IMG/VR virus record: IMGVR_UViG_3300022074_000460
Location: 1 to 20,937 of that record
Source: a virus
DNA: 20,937 nt
Direction: 5' to 3' (one strand)
Shown here in pieces: positions 14,313 through 20,937 of the stretch. The stretch's first letter is position 1. The number at the start of each line of letters is the position of its first letter. The translations under genes and the position numbers were made by a program. The notes beneath the pieces are model-generated. The model was not told the origin of the DNA and did not search any database. It worked only from the letters and a program-made list of their open reading frames with translations.

Positions 14313-15056
14313 ATGGGCAAAGGTGGTGGTGGAGGCGGTAGCCAGCAGACTGTAAATACACAAGTGCAACCCCCAAGTTATGCATTGCCATATTTGGAAT
14401 ATGGGTTAGATCAGGCCAAAACGCAGTTTACGGACAACGCGCCAAATTATTATCCAGGCTCAACTGTTGTTGGGTTTTCGCCGGAAAATGAAATGGCTTT
14501 GCAGGGGATACGTGACAGAGCTTTAGACCCGAATAGTATGACAGCGCAAACTCAAGGCGTTGTTCAGCAAAACCTGATGGGTACTAACCCGCTCATGTCT
14601 GCGGCGTTTGCGCCTGTTGTAAATCAGGTTCAAAGCCAATTTGCAAAAGCAGGCCGATATGGTTCTGGTGCTAATCAGCAAGCTTTGGCGGCGGCTCTAG
14701 CTCCGGCGGCTCTTCAGGCACAGCAAGCGGCAATCGCTCAAGCGCCATCTATACAAAATCAGGATCTGGCACAGCTTTCCGCCGTTGGGGATGCAAGAGA
14801 GCAAATGGCACAGGCAGAGCTTCAAGACCAAGTTGATCGCTTTAACTTTGAGCAAAATCGTGATCAGCAAAAACTTCGTGATTATATGGCTTTGGTATCT
14901 GGTGGGACGGTGGGCAGTCAAACCGTTGAGCCAGTTTTTAGAGACCGAACATCGTCAGCACTTGGCGGCGCTTTAGGTGGCGCACAGTTAGCCTCCTCGA
15001 TGGGGATGAGTAGCGGCTTGGGTGCTATCGGCGGTGGTTTATTAGGGATGTTATAG
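14313..15056 (+). CDS. Gly/Gln/Ala-rich virion protein, probable ejection component
   Basis: This 247-aa protein starts MGKGGGGGGSQQTVNTQ. The middle (SFAPVVNQVQSQFAKAGRYGSGANQQALAAAL-like, residues about 95-135) is Ala/Gln helical with a 'GRYGSGANQQAL' turn, and a Gln/Asp/Arg-rich helix follows (DQVDRFNFEQNRDQQ). It ends in a Gly/Ala/Met hydrophobic tail (ALGGALGGAQLASSMG, GLGAIGGGLLGML). This arrangement recurs in podovirus proteins next to internal virion genes and is often called tail or ejection-associated. The hydrophobic glycine-rich tail could insert in a membrane; that is inference. It starts one base after the previous stop. Confidence 0.8.
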   Translation: MGKGGGGGGSQQTVNTQVQPPSYALPYLEYGLDQAKTQFTDNAPNYYPGSTVVGFSPENEMALQGIRDRALDPNSMTAQTQGVVQQNLMGTNPLMSAAFAPVVNQVQSQFAKAGRYGSGANQQALAAALAPAALQAQQAAIAQAPSIQNQDLAQLSAVGDAREQMAQAELQDQVDRFNFEQNRDQQKLRDYMALVSGGTVGSQTVEPVFRDRTSSALGGALGGAQLASSMGMSSGLGAIGGGLLGML

Positions 15057-15065
15057 GAGTAAGCG

Positions 15066-16013
15066 ATGTCATTCGGTGGAGGCAATAAAGTCACAAACGG
15101 TCTGTTAGGCACTGGCATGAGAGACCCACGCACGCAGGGCATTTTGCAGGCGAGTGCCGCATTGATGCAGGCTGGCGCTCCGCAAGTAGGAAGGCCGACA
15201 TCTTTGGGCGGCAATCTAGGTGCGGCGATGGCGGCTTATAATCAGGCTTATAACACAGCCGAACAGTCCAACTTTGACCGCCAGAGGCTTGGGGCAAACG
15301 ATGAAATAAATAATCGTTACAAAACAGCGCAAGCGGCTCAGATGGAAAAAACGGCAGCACGTGCCGACTTGCCTATTACTGAGGTGATCGGCGGCGGCGC
15401 CTTTTTGAAAATAACTGACCCAGAGACTGGCGAGGTTTCATTCAAGAAAAATGAAGAGGTAGCCGATTATTTGTTAGACAGTAAAAAGGCGAACCAAAGG
15501 CCAGGAACATTATCTGACAGCCTAGCTAAACAGCAAACAGAAGATTTGGACTCAATTAGAACCGTTCAAAATATTAATGAGCAAGTTGAGGATTTCCTCG
15601 ATGATATTGACGAGGGCGAGTTAGTGTTTGGTATGACATCTAACTTGGTGGATTCAAAGATGGGTCAGGCCGTTGGTCTAGGTGGGGGCAAATACACACA
15701 AAAGCGCAACGAGTTTAGACGCTTTATGAACCGTTTGAGAAACGAGCTTCTGCGTATTGCGAAGGGCGTGCAGACAGATGGTGATGCCCAGCGTGCGTTG
15801 GATGAGTTGCTTTTGCCTGATGAGTCTCTAACAACCGAAGGCGTCAAAGGCGCTCTAGAATATCTTTACAGCACAAACACATCGACCATAGCCCGTCTGC
15901 AATCGAAGGTGGATGATTTGCGTGGGGCAAAAGGAATGAAGCCTTACGACTTCGGGTCAAATGACAGTCTGATGGGCGTTACTATTGGAGGCGCAAATAA
16001 TGGCACAGATTAA
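15066..16013 (+). CDS. Putative internal virion / ejection protein
   Basis: This 315-aa protein has a Gly/Ala-rich N-terminus (GLLGTGMRDPRTQGILQASAALMQAG), a helical Gln/Ala region, a short beta segment (TEVIGGGAFLKITDPETGEVSF) and long charged helices to the end (NEFRRFMNRLRNELLRIAKG). The order and its position between two Ala/Gly-rich genes suggest an internal protein that leaves with the DNA, by analogy with podovirus ejection proteins. No lytic transglycosylase motif is seen. AGGAG at 15055-15059 fixes ATG 15066. Specific function is unknown. Confidence 0.8.
   Translation: MSFGGGNKVTNGLLGTGMRDPRTQGILQASAALMQAGAPQVGRPTSLGGNLGAAMAAYNQAYNTAEQSNFDRQRLGANDEINNRYKTAQAAQMEKTAARADLPITEVIGGGAFLKITDPETGEVSFKKNEEVADYLLDSKKANQRPGTLSDSLAKQQTEDLDSIRTVQNINEQVEDFLDDIDEGELVFGMTSNLVDSKMGQAVGLGGGKYTQKRNEFRRFMNRLRNELLRIAKGVQTDGDAQRALDELLLPDESLTTEGVKGALEYLYSTNTSTIARLQSKVDDLRGAKGMKPYDFGSNDSLMGVTIGGANNGTD
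15987..15991 (+). promoter_or_regulatory. Shine-Dalgarno deciding the start at 16000
   Basis: GGAGG lies eight bases before ATG 16000. It overlaps the only upstream alternative start in this frame (TTG 15985), so that TTG is part of the ribosome site and not the start. Confidence 0.7.
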
Positions 16014-17976
16014 TCTTGGCGGTCAAATGGTTGAGGTTTCAGACGATTACAACGACCTGTCTGAAGCCCAGCAAAAGAAATTCCGCCGCCGTCTCGCAAG
16101 GCGCATGGATATTGATTTGACGCCCAAGCCAAAAGAAAAAGAATCCACAGGCATTGATGATATTTTGCGTTTCGGTGTTGGGCAAGGGCTGGCTCTGGGC
16201 TTGGGTGATGAGATCGAAGCAGGCGCACGCTCTTTATTTGAGGATCGTTCTTATTCAGATATTCGCGATGATATTCGCAAGGATATGGATTCCTATAGAG
16301 AGGACAATCCAGGCAAGGCGCTTGCTATGGAATTGGGCGGTGGCCTTTTGACTGGCGGTGCTGGATTGGCACGCGCAGGCGTTGGCGCAGGCGTGCGAGG
16401 CGCAATTACGCAGGCCGCAAAAGTCGGTGCGGGGACAGGCGCTGTTGCGGGTTTTGGAACAGGCGAAGGTAGCGCAACAGATCAGGCTCTCAGCACAGTT
16501 ACAGGTGCAGGGCTGGGTGCTGGATTAGGTGCGGCACTCCCTGCGGCTGGCACTGTAGGGAAAAAGTTTTTTGTTGACCCTATCATGCGCTCAACAGGGT
16601 TAATGAGCAAAAAGGCAACCGATAAAGCCGCTGACATGAAAATCCTACAGGCGCTAGAAGAGGAGGGCGCAACCCCTGCCTCCGTCCAGCAACAGTTGGA
16701 CAATTCTGTGGACGGGACAATGCTAGCCGATGTCACAGGTGAAGCTGGCAGAGGCACAGCTAGAGGCGCAACAGTAGCTAGCGGCAAAGCCAGAACCATT
16801 GCAGAAGATGCGCTAGATACAAGGCAGGCCGATGCAGGCTTTGCTATGGCAGATGATTTGGCAGAATCTGTGGGTGTAAATAAGTCAGCTACTGAAGCGC
16901 TTGATGAAATCGTAACCCGCCAGAGCAATTCGGCAGCAGGCGACTTCAGAAAAGCATTTGAGGTCGAGAACGCCGATGGCTCTTCTGTGGCTAGACTGAT
17001 GGACTCTTCCGACCTAGCGGACATGGCAAACACTAGCGCATTTCAAAAGGCTTTCAATGCGGCAAAGCGTCTGGCCTCCAACGAGGGGAAAGCCATGCCG
17101 ACATATAGGGAGTTCGTGGACTCCTTTGGCAAAGGGAAAACCCCGATTGATTTGACCGCTCAGCAGGGGCATTACATAAAAATGGGGTTTGACGCAACCA
17201 TTGACTCCGGCAAACGTTCCGGCTCTCTTTCAAACGTAGAACAGGGGCAAGTCAAAAATCTCCGGACTCAATTAAAGGACATTTTGAACAAAAACGATGA
17301 TTATCGGGTGGCAAACGAGTCTTTTGCCGGAGATGCGGCTTTACGAGATGCAGTTGATGAAGGCTCACAAATATTTAAGTCAAAGCGTCCGGAACAAATC
17401 AAAAAAGCTGTTTCCGAAATGTCAGAGTCTGAAAAAGAGGCGTTTCGTATCGGGGTTGCACAGGCGGTTCGCGACAGAGTTAGCGACCAGCGCACTTTAG
17501 GAAACTCCGCACAGGACTTGTTTAAAAGCCAGACTTATAAGGACGTCTTGCGGGAGGCTTTCCCTGACCAGCAGACCTTTGATGCGTTCACAGACCGTAT
17601 GAACCAGCGCATCAACCAAGAGGTCACCCGCACAAGAGTTAAGCCTTCTAGCGGCTCAAAGACAGCATTTGCAGAAGCTGATGGGCGCGAATTTAAAGAG
17701 AACGCCGACATTTTGGCAAATCTGCTATCTGGCCGACCAGTGGCAGCAGCCGGACAGGCTTTGGGTCGCGTTACTCAACAGCAGTCCGGCGGTATGGGGC
17801 AACGCATCGCTAGGGATATGTTCTCTACCGACAGAGGGGTGCAACGTGCAGTTTTAGATCGCCTCGCGCAAGTACAGCGGGCGGAACAGGAAAGGCTGGG
17901 TCGCTCCGGTCTATTAGGTACACGTGTCGGCGGTTCTGTCGGGGCGGCGTCTGGATTACTTTCAGGAGGTAAATAA
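16000..17976 (+). CDS. Large internal virion / DNA ejection protein
   Basis: This 658-aa protein begins MAQINLGGQMVEVSDDYNDL, has a basic segment (FRRRLARRMD), then a long Gly/Ala-rich stretch at about 112-185 with repeated small-residue spacing (GGGLLTGGAGLARAGVGAG, GAGLGAGLGAALPAAG). The remaining 470 residues are mainly charged helix (about 210-620), ending in another Gly/Ser-rich hydrophobic tail (GTRVGGSVGAASGLLSGG). Size, composition and place before the tail fibres fit the largest ejection protein of podoviruses, which makes a channel across the cell envelope. The Gly/Ala segment may be the membrane-active part. No transglycosylase catalytic motif was seen. ATG 16000 overlaps the upstream gene by 14 bases. 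Confidence 0.82.
   Translation: MAQINLGGQMVEVSDDYNDLSEAQQKKFRRRLARRMDIDLTPKPKEKESTGIDDILRFGVGQGLALGLGDEIEAGARSLFEDRSYSDIRDDIRKDMDSYREDNPGKALAMELGGGLLTGGAGLARAGVGAGVRGAITQAAKVGAGTGAVAGFGTGEGSATDQALSTVTGAGLGAGLGAALPAAGTVGKKFFVDPIMRSTGLMSKKATDKAADMKILQALEEEGATPASVQQQLDNSVDGTMLADVTGEAGRGTARGATVASGKARTIAEDALDTRQADAGFAMADDLAESVGVNKSATEALDEIVTRQSNSAAGDFRKAFEVENADGSSVARLMDSSDLADMANTSAFQKAFNAAKRLASNEGKAMPTYREFVDSFGKGKTPIDLTAQQGHYIKMGFDATIDSGKRSGSLSNVEQGQVKNLRTQLKDILNKNDDYRVANESFAGDAALRDAVDEGSQIFKSKRPEQIKKAVSEMSESEKEAFRIGVAQAVRDRVSDQRTLGNSAQDLFKSQTYKDVLREAFPDQQTFDAFTDRMNQRINQEVTRTRVKPSSGSKTAFAEADGREFKENADILANLLSGRPVAAAGQALGRVTQQQSGGMGQRIARDMFSTDRGVQRAVLDRLAQVQRAEQERLGRSGLLGTRVGGSVGAASGLLSGGK
17964..17970 (+). 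promoter_or_regulatory. Consensus Shine-Dalgarno of the first tail-fibre cassette
   Basis: AGGAGGT lies five bases before ATG 17976, inside the end of the ejection-protein gene. It is a near-perfect site at the start of the fibre region. Confidence 0.65.
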
Positions 17977-18299
17977 TGCCAATTAACGACATTCGGGCGC
18001 TGAGTAAAACCGCCTCATCTAACACCGATATTCTGGGGACAGATATCGCTGAAAACTGTGCCGCTTCTGGCATTAACGATGCAATTCGTGGAATGGGAAA
18101 AATCATTGCTGATTTTGCAGATGGCACAGAGGGTATTACCGGAATCACAATCCAAAACAGCGCTGGCACTAGCAAATACAAACTCGTGGTTTCAGGCACT
18201 AACTTGGTTTTGTCTTACAACGGAACAGACATCTTAAAGGTAGAGTCCGATGGACATATCACCTCTGTCGATGATGTCACAGCCTTTGGTACAATCTAA
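17976..18299 (+). CDS. Small tail-fibre cassette protein, copy 1
   Basis: The 107-aa product reads LSKTASSNTDILGTDIAENCAASGINDAIRGMGKIIADFADGTEGI, then a beta-rich end (YKLVVSGTNLVLSYNGTDILKVESDGHITSVDD). The 'S.N..V.G..IAE.....INDAIR.....DFA.GT' pattern is the repeat unit found in marine phage tail fibres, here as a free-standing gene. A paralogue lies at 19900, in the same relation to a second glycine-rich fibre. It shares one base with both neighbours (TAATG at 17976 and at 18299), so the fibre gene is probably coupled to it. A role as fibre base or chaperone is inferred. Confidence 0.8.
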   Translation: MPINDIRALSKTASSNTDILGTDIAENCAASGINDAIRGMGKIIADFADGTEGITGITIQNSAGTSKYKLVVSGTNLVLSYNGTDILKVESDGHITSVDDVTAFGTI

Positions 18300-19354
18300 T
18301 GCCTGCTATAGCTAGCACAGGGGAAGTATCTCTATCCGATTTGGCAACGGAATTTAATGATACTCAGCCCAACTCCATGAGCGAGTTTTACCGCAACGGA
18401 GATCGCGTTCCAGGCAACAACTCAAACGTTCCAACCGCAGGGCTTATGCGGATTTCTAACTTTCGGGGCGCAATCAATCAGATCGAACAAACCGCCTCCA
18501 ACGCTTCAAATGTAAGTCTATCCACCGTCTTTGGCAGCGATTGGGCTTCAACTGTTCCAAAAGTTTACACAGTCCCATCTGGTGTTACCGTTGGTGGGAC
18601 AAGTGGCACAGCCGCAATAACAGCCTCCTCAACGATGCAAGGCACTTTGACAATTGAAGTGACAGGCTCTGTGATTGGCACTGGAGGTGCGGTAGCTGGT
18701 AGCGGCGGCGATGCTATTTCCAATGCGGCATCCGGCGTGACACTGACCGTTAATAACGGCGGTTTAGTTGCCGGAGGAGGTGGCGGTGGAGGTGCTGGCG
18801 GTACTGGTGGCAACGGTTATTATAGCAGTACATCTTCTAGTAGCCCAAATTATTCAAATGCTTATCGCTGGTACAGAAGAAGTAATGTTGGTGCTAGAGC
18901 ATATTGGGGCAACGGTTCTGTTCCTGCGGCATCTAGTTCAAACATCAACGTAACAACATTAAGTTCTGGTAACGCAACTTATACCAGAGGTGTGTTTGTT
19001 ACAGGTTTAGAAAATGGAGAAGCGCAGGGCTATAAGGTCTCACGCACTGCTACTACAACCACATATACTAACGGTGGAGGTGGCGGCTCTGGGGGTGTTG
19101 GACAAGGTTATAACCAAACCAATGCATCTGGTTCGGCTGGCGCATCCGGCGGCACAAATGCTGGTGCGGGTGGTACAGGTGGTGCTGGCGGCACTTATGG
19201 AAATGCTGGTGGCACTGGTGGTACTGGAGCAAATGGCAATAGCACAAATGGCAGCGCTGGCTCATCCGGTGGTTCTGCGGGTGCGGCGGTAAGCGGCACA
19301 GCCCTTTCTGCCTACACAAATAACGGGACAGTCAATGGCACAGTCTCCACCTAA
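18299..19354 (+). CDS. Glycine-rich tail fibre / receptor-binding protein, copy 1
   Basis: This 351-aa protein has an N-terminal segment with SMSEFYRNGDRVPGNN and LMRISNFRGA, typical of marine phage fibres. A beta region follows (SLSTVFGSDW, GVTVGGTSGTAAITASSTMQ), then GGLVAGGGGGGGAGGTGG at about 154-171, a variable aromatic stretch (YRWYRRSNVGARAYW), and a second long Gly-rich region from about 261. In that region runs such as GAGGTGGAGGTYGNAGGTGG alternate with Asn, Ser and Thr. Such sequence can form a stack of polyglycine II helices, as in the S16 gp38 adhesin, with receptor loops between. That is inference from composition. It is the probable host-recognition protein, paralogous to the gene at 20221. 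Confidence 0.85.
   Translation: MPAIASTGEVSLSDLATEFNDTQPNSMSEFYRNGDRVPGNNSNVPTAGLMRISNFRGAINQIEQTASNASNVSLSTVFGSDWASTVPKVYTVPSGVTVGGTSGTAAITASSTMQGTLTIEVTGSVIGTGGAVAGSGGDAISNAASGVTLTVNNGGLVAGGGGGGGAGGTGGNGYYSSTSSSSPNYSNAYRWYRRSNVGARAYWGNGSVPAASSSNINVTTLSSGNATYTRGVFVTGLENGEAQGYKVSRTATTTTYTNGGGGGSGGVGQGYNQTNASGSAGASGGTNAGAGGTGGAGGTYGNAGGTGGTGANGNSTNGSAGSSGGSAGAAVSGTALSAYTNNGTVNGTVST
19080..19300 (+). repeat. Imperfect GGT/GGC-rich repeat tract in fibre gene
   Basis: The DNA is made of imperfect repeats of GGTGGY triplet blocks interspersed with GCT, ACT and AAT codons, encoding alternating Gly-Gly-X units. The tract keeps the reading frame. Other frames are also open here, giving spurious ORFs. 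Such tracts are prone to slippage and recombination, which could vary fibre length. Confidence 0.7.
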
Positions 19355-19541
19355 TAACCAAGACATCGTAAATCCAAAGGATCGGCTTGAGGTATGCAAG
19401 TCGTGTGAGTTTTATCGCTCATCAATTAAGCAATGCAAAAAATGCGGGTGTATTATGCCAGCGAAGGTTCTCTTTTCTTTTGCTAAATGCCCACTAAAAA
19501 AATGGAGATACTCCGATGAAATATACTCTAAACTCTATTGA
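19335..19541 (+). CDS. Zinc-ribbon-like small protein (DUF6171-like)
   Basis: The 68-aa product contains RLEVCKSCEFYRSS, then QCKKCGCIMPAKVLFSFAKCPLKKW. It has five Cys in a C-x2-C-(about 9)-C-x2-C-G-C pattern plus a later CP, typical of short zinc-ribbon proteins of marine and cyanophages that end 'CP..KW'. I link this to the DUF6171-like group from memory. It lies between two fibre cassettes and overlaps the first fibre gene by 20 bases and the next gene by 26. No strong Shine-Dalgarno precedes ATG 19335. A role in fibre assembly is only suggested by location. Confidence 0.78.
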   Translation: MAQSPPNNQDIVNPKDRLEVCKSCEFYRSSIKQCKKCGCIMPAKVLFSFAKCPLKKWRYSDEIYSKLY

Positions 19542-19896
19542 GAACGGGGTGGCAAACGTAACTTATGCTGATGGTTCATGGGCTGAGTTTATTGTCACCT
19601 CTGATATGGCACAGGCCGACATTGATGACTTGGCATATCAGTTTAAGCCAAAGACAGGATCTAACCCTGACTTCCTGATTAATCAAGTGGGTATCCAGCG
19701 CGATGCTACAGCAAAGCCAGAAGAGGTGCCAGCAGTCGAAGAATTTGTGGATGAGCGTCCTCAATGGCTGATTGATAGAACAGAGGCTTATGGGACTCTT
19801 CAGTCTCAAATCGAATATATCACTGAGAACGGTTTGGAAGCGTGGCAGACCCATGTTGCTCAAATCAAGGCGGACAACCCCAAGCCTACGGAGTAA
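19516..19896 (+). CDS. Tail-fibre-region protein with chaperone-like C-terminus
   Basis: This 126-aa protein has an N-terminal half MKYTLNSIENGVANVTYADG with SWAEFIVTSDMAQADIDDLA, and a C-terminal half TEAYGTLQSQIEYITENGLEAW ending in basic-polar sequence. The C-terminal 'YG....QI..I...G...W......I.....P' pattern recalls the short phage tail-assembly chaperone family often found next to fibre genes. GGAGA at 19504-19508 gives ATG 19516 a clear start. It sits directly upstream of the second cassette, so a role in assembling one or both fibres is plausible but not shown. Confidence 0.78.
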   Translation: MKYTLNSIENGVANVTYADGSWAEFIVTSDMAQADIDDLAYQFKPKTGSNPDFLINQVGIQRDATAKPEEVPAVEEFVDERPQWLIDRTEAYGTLQSQIEYITENGLEAWQTHVAQIKADNPKPTE

Positions 19897-19899
19897 ATC

Positions 19900-20211
19900 A
19901 TGGCGAAAGATAAATTCACAGATTACGACTCAACTGCCTCAAATAATCTTGAAGTTGGGGGCGTAAATCTGGCGGAGAATAGCATGTTGCCCTCTGATGT
20001 CAATGGAGCGTTCAGGGAGCTAATGAGTCATTGCAAAGATTTTGCAGAAGGGACTTCAGCCGTAAATTCAATCAAAATTCAAGACTTTGAAATCACTGAG
20101 GATGCTTCCGGCAACCTCGTCATCAAAGCTTCAGGGACAACTATTGCCAAGCTGACAACGGCTGGCAAACTTTCTGTCGCTGATGACTTGGTGGCATTCG
20201 ATTCACTCTAG
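19900..20211 (+). CDS. Small tail-fibre cassette protein, copy 2
   Basis: The 103-aa product reads TDYDSTASNNLEVGGVNLAENSMLPSDVNGAFRELMSHCKDFAEGT, then short strands (IKIQDFEITEDASGNLVIKASGTTIAKLTTAGKLSVADDLVAF). It is colinear with the copy at 17976: both have a TAS.N....G..(I/L)AEN opening, DFA(D/E)GT near residue 50, a short strand region with SGT, and an end with '(V/A)DD...F'. Identity is low, so the duplication is old. GGAG at about 19890-19893 precedes ATG 19900. The second fibre gene begins nine bases after its stop. Confidence 0.8.
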   Translation: MAKDKFTDYDSTASNNLEVGGVNLAENSMLPSDVNGAFRELMSHCKDFAEGTSAVNSIKIQDFEITEDASGNLVIKASGTTIAKLTTAGKLSVADDLVAFDSL

Positions 20212-20220
20212 GAGGGTTAA

Positions 20221-20937
20221 ATGGCTGTTAAGGCGTCAGGCGCGATATCTTTTGCAACTGACATCGTGGGGGAATTTGGCGGGACAGCACCCTATGCGAT
20301 GTCTGATTATTACAGGGGCGGCAGCAAAGTACCGAACATCACAGATAACAATAGCATTGGTGCTTCCGGCCTCATCCGCTTCGGTGGTTTTTATAGCGCC
20401 CTGAATGAAATCCTCCAGGCGTTAACAGGCACTAATATCAGCCTATCCTCAATCTTTGGATCTGATTGGACAGCTACCACACCCAAAAGAGCAACAATTG
20501 CATCAGGCGTTACGATAGGCGGTACTGGTGGGACAGCCGCAATAACTATCGAAAGCACGATGGGCGGAACGATTACCATTGTTATCACCGGATCTGTTCT
20601 TGGCACTGGTGGATCTGCTGGAGGCTCTGGCGGACACGCAATCTTATGCTCCGTTTCTGGCGTCACTTTGGAAGTGGAATCAGGCGGTCTGTTAGCTGGT
20701 GGCGGTGGCGGTGGTGGCGCTGGCGGTTCTGGTGGTAATGGTAGTTATTCATCGTCATCTACTACTGGTCAGTCTTGGACTAACTTTAGATTTTGGCGGA
20801 TTGAGGGTTATTATGGCGGTCAAGCAGGTTTTGATGGCTATAACTTTGGTGTCACCCAAAACCAAACATCTAAGTCCGCAGGTAGTGCTGTTTATTACAG
20901 AGGCAATTACCGACAAAGCATGGACGGTGTGCAATAC
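20221..20937 (+). CDS. Glycine-rich tail fibre / receptor-binding protein, copy 2 (3' end beyond window)
   Basis: An open frame of 239 codons runs from ATG 20221 to the window edge without a stop, so the C-terminus is missing. AGGAGGG at 20210-20216 precedes the ATG. The sequence aligns from end to end with the fibre at 18299: MSDYYRGGSKVPN, SLSSIFGSDW, GVTIGGTGGTAAIT, TGSVLGTGG, SGVTLEVESGGLLAGGGG, and then GGGAGGSGGNGSYSS. After the glycine stretch the two diverge. The second has a different aromatic variable part (FRFWRIEGYYGGQAGFDGY). It should be a second receptor-binding fibre with a similar base and a different tip. Confidence 0.85.
   Translation, partial: MAVKASGAISFATDIVGEFGGTAPYAMSDYYRGGSKVPNITDNNSIGASGLIRFGGFYSALNEILQALTGTNISLSSIFGSDWTATTPKRATIASGVTIGGTGGTAAITIESTMGGTITIVITGSVLGTGGSAGGSGGHAILCSVSGVTLEVESGGLLAGGGGGGGAGGSGGNGSYSSSSTTGQSWTNFRFWRIEGYYGGQAGFDGYNFGVTQNQTSKSAGSAVYYRGNYRQSMDGVQY

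Noticed and set aside
18768-19292. Alternative + strand ORFs (18768-18953, 19014-19292) and the antisense His/Cys-rich ORF at 19068-19319
   Set aside because: Glycine-codon repeats leave all frames open. The sequences are low complexity, without ribosome sites.
20391-20738. ORFs 20391-20666 (-) and 20466-20738 (+) inside the second fibre gene
   Set aside because: The frame from 20221 is open to the window end, has a consensus ribosome site and aligns with the first fibre; these are shadows.
1-20937. CRISPR arrays, tRNA genes, insertion sequences, integrase or attachment sites
   Set aside because: No direct-repeat/spacer array, cloverleaf, transposase frame or inverted-repeat-bounded element was found by reading; a tRNA scan could not be run.

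Overview
The window is the structural arm of a tailed-phage genome. All genes lie on the + strand, packed almost end to end, with repeated start/stop overlaps (ATGA at 2423, 3261, 3790, 7476 and 12192; GTGA at 10116; TAATG at 5769, 17976 and 18299). The gene order is terminase, portal, scaffold, capsid, adaptor, P22 gp10-like protein, ejection-type proteins, then tail fibres. No tail tape measure, tail tube or sheath gene is visible. This suggests a short-tailed (podovirus-like) phage with an SU10/DUF5309-type major capsid protein. Several proteins resemble families I associate with uncultured marine phages: the small lysine-rich genes, the HlyC-like protein, the cupredoxin domain, and fibres with a 'SEFYR.G..VP' motif. 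A marine bacterial host is an inference; nothing in the sequence identifies the host.

Layout. 1-93 is a C/G-homopolymer-rich leader. 94-993 encodes a C5-cytosine DNA methyltransferase, and 281-904 inside it carries a long +1-frame ORF with its own Shine-Dalgarno and a patterned protein sequence; this is a strong overprinting candidate. 1035-2426 is the large terminase. 2423-3793 is a cluster of seven tiny, mostly lysine-rich genes, including two with the same four-cysteine motif, a 29-codon gene and three chained out-of-frame overlaps. 3790-5769 is the portal. 5769-6161 is an HlyC/RtxC-like lysine acyltransferase homologue with Cys where the catalytic His is expected. 6145-7718 holds an unknown 444-aa protein and a small conserved protein. 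7741-9735 is scaffold plus major capsid protein, closed by a strong rho-independent terminator at 9757-9783. 9796-14311 contains head-completion and connector genes, including the adaptor, a virion protein with a cupredoxin-like domain and a gp10-like stabilisation protein. 14313-17976 holds three putative internal/ejection proteins. 17976-20937 is a tail-fibre region in which a two-gene cassette (small ~105-aa protein plus glycine-rich fibre) occurs twice, separated by a zinc-ribbon-like gene and a tail-chaperone-like gene. The second fibre gene runs off the window.

How the genes work together: TerL pumps DNA through the portal into a capsid built from MCP on the scaffold. Adaptor and gp10-like proteins close the portal vertex. 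The Ala/Gly-rich proteins probably leave the virion with the DNA. The two glycine-rich fibres are probable receptor-binding proteins. The methyltransferase probably protects phage DNA from host restriction. No small terminase, lysis, integrase, tRNA or CRISPR feature was recognised. There is no gene-free stretch over 100 bases.
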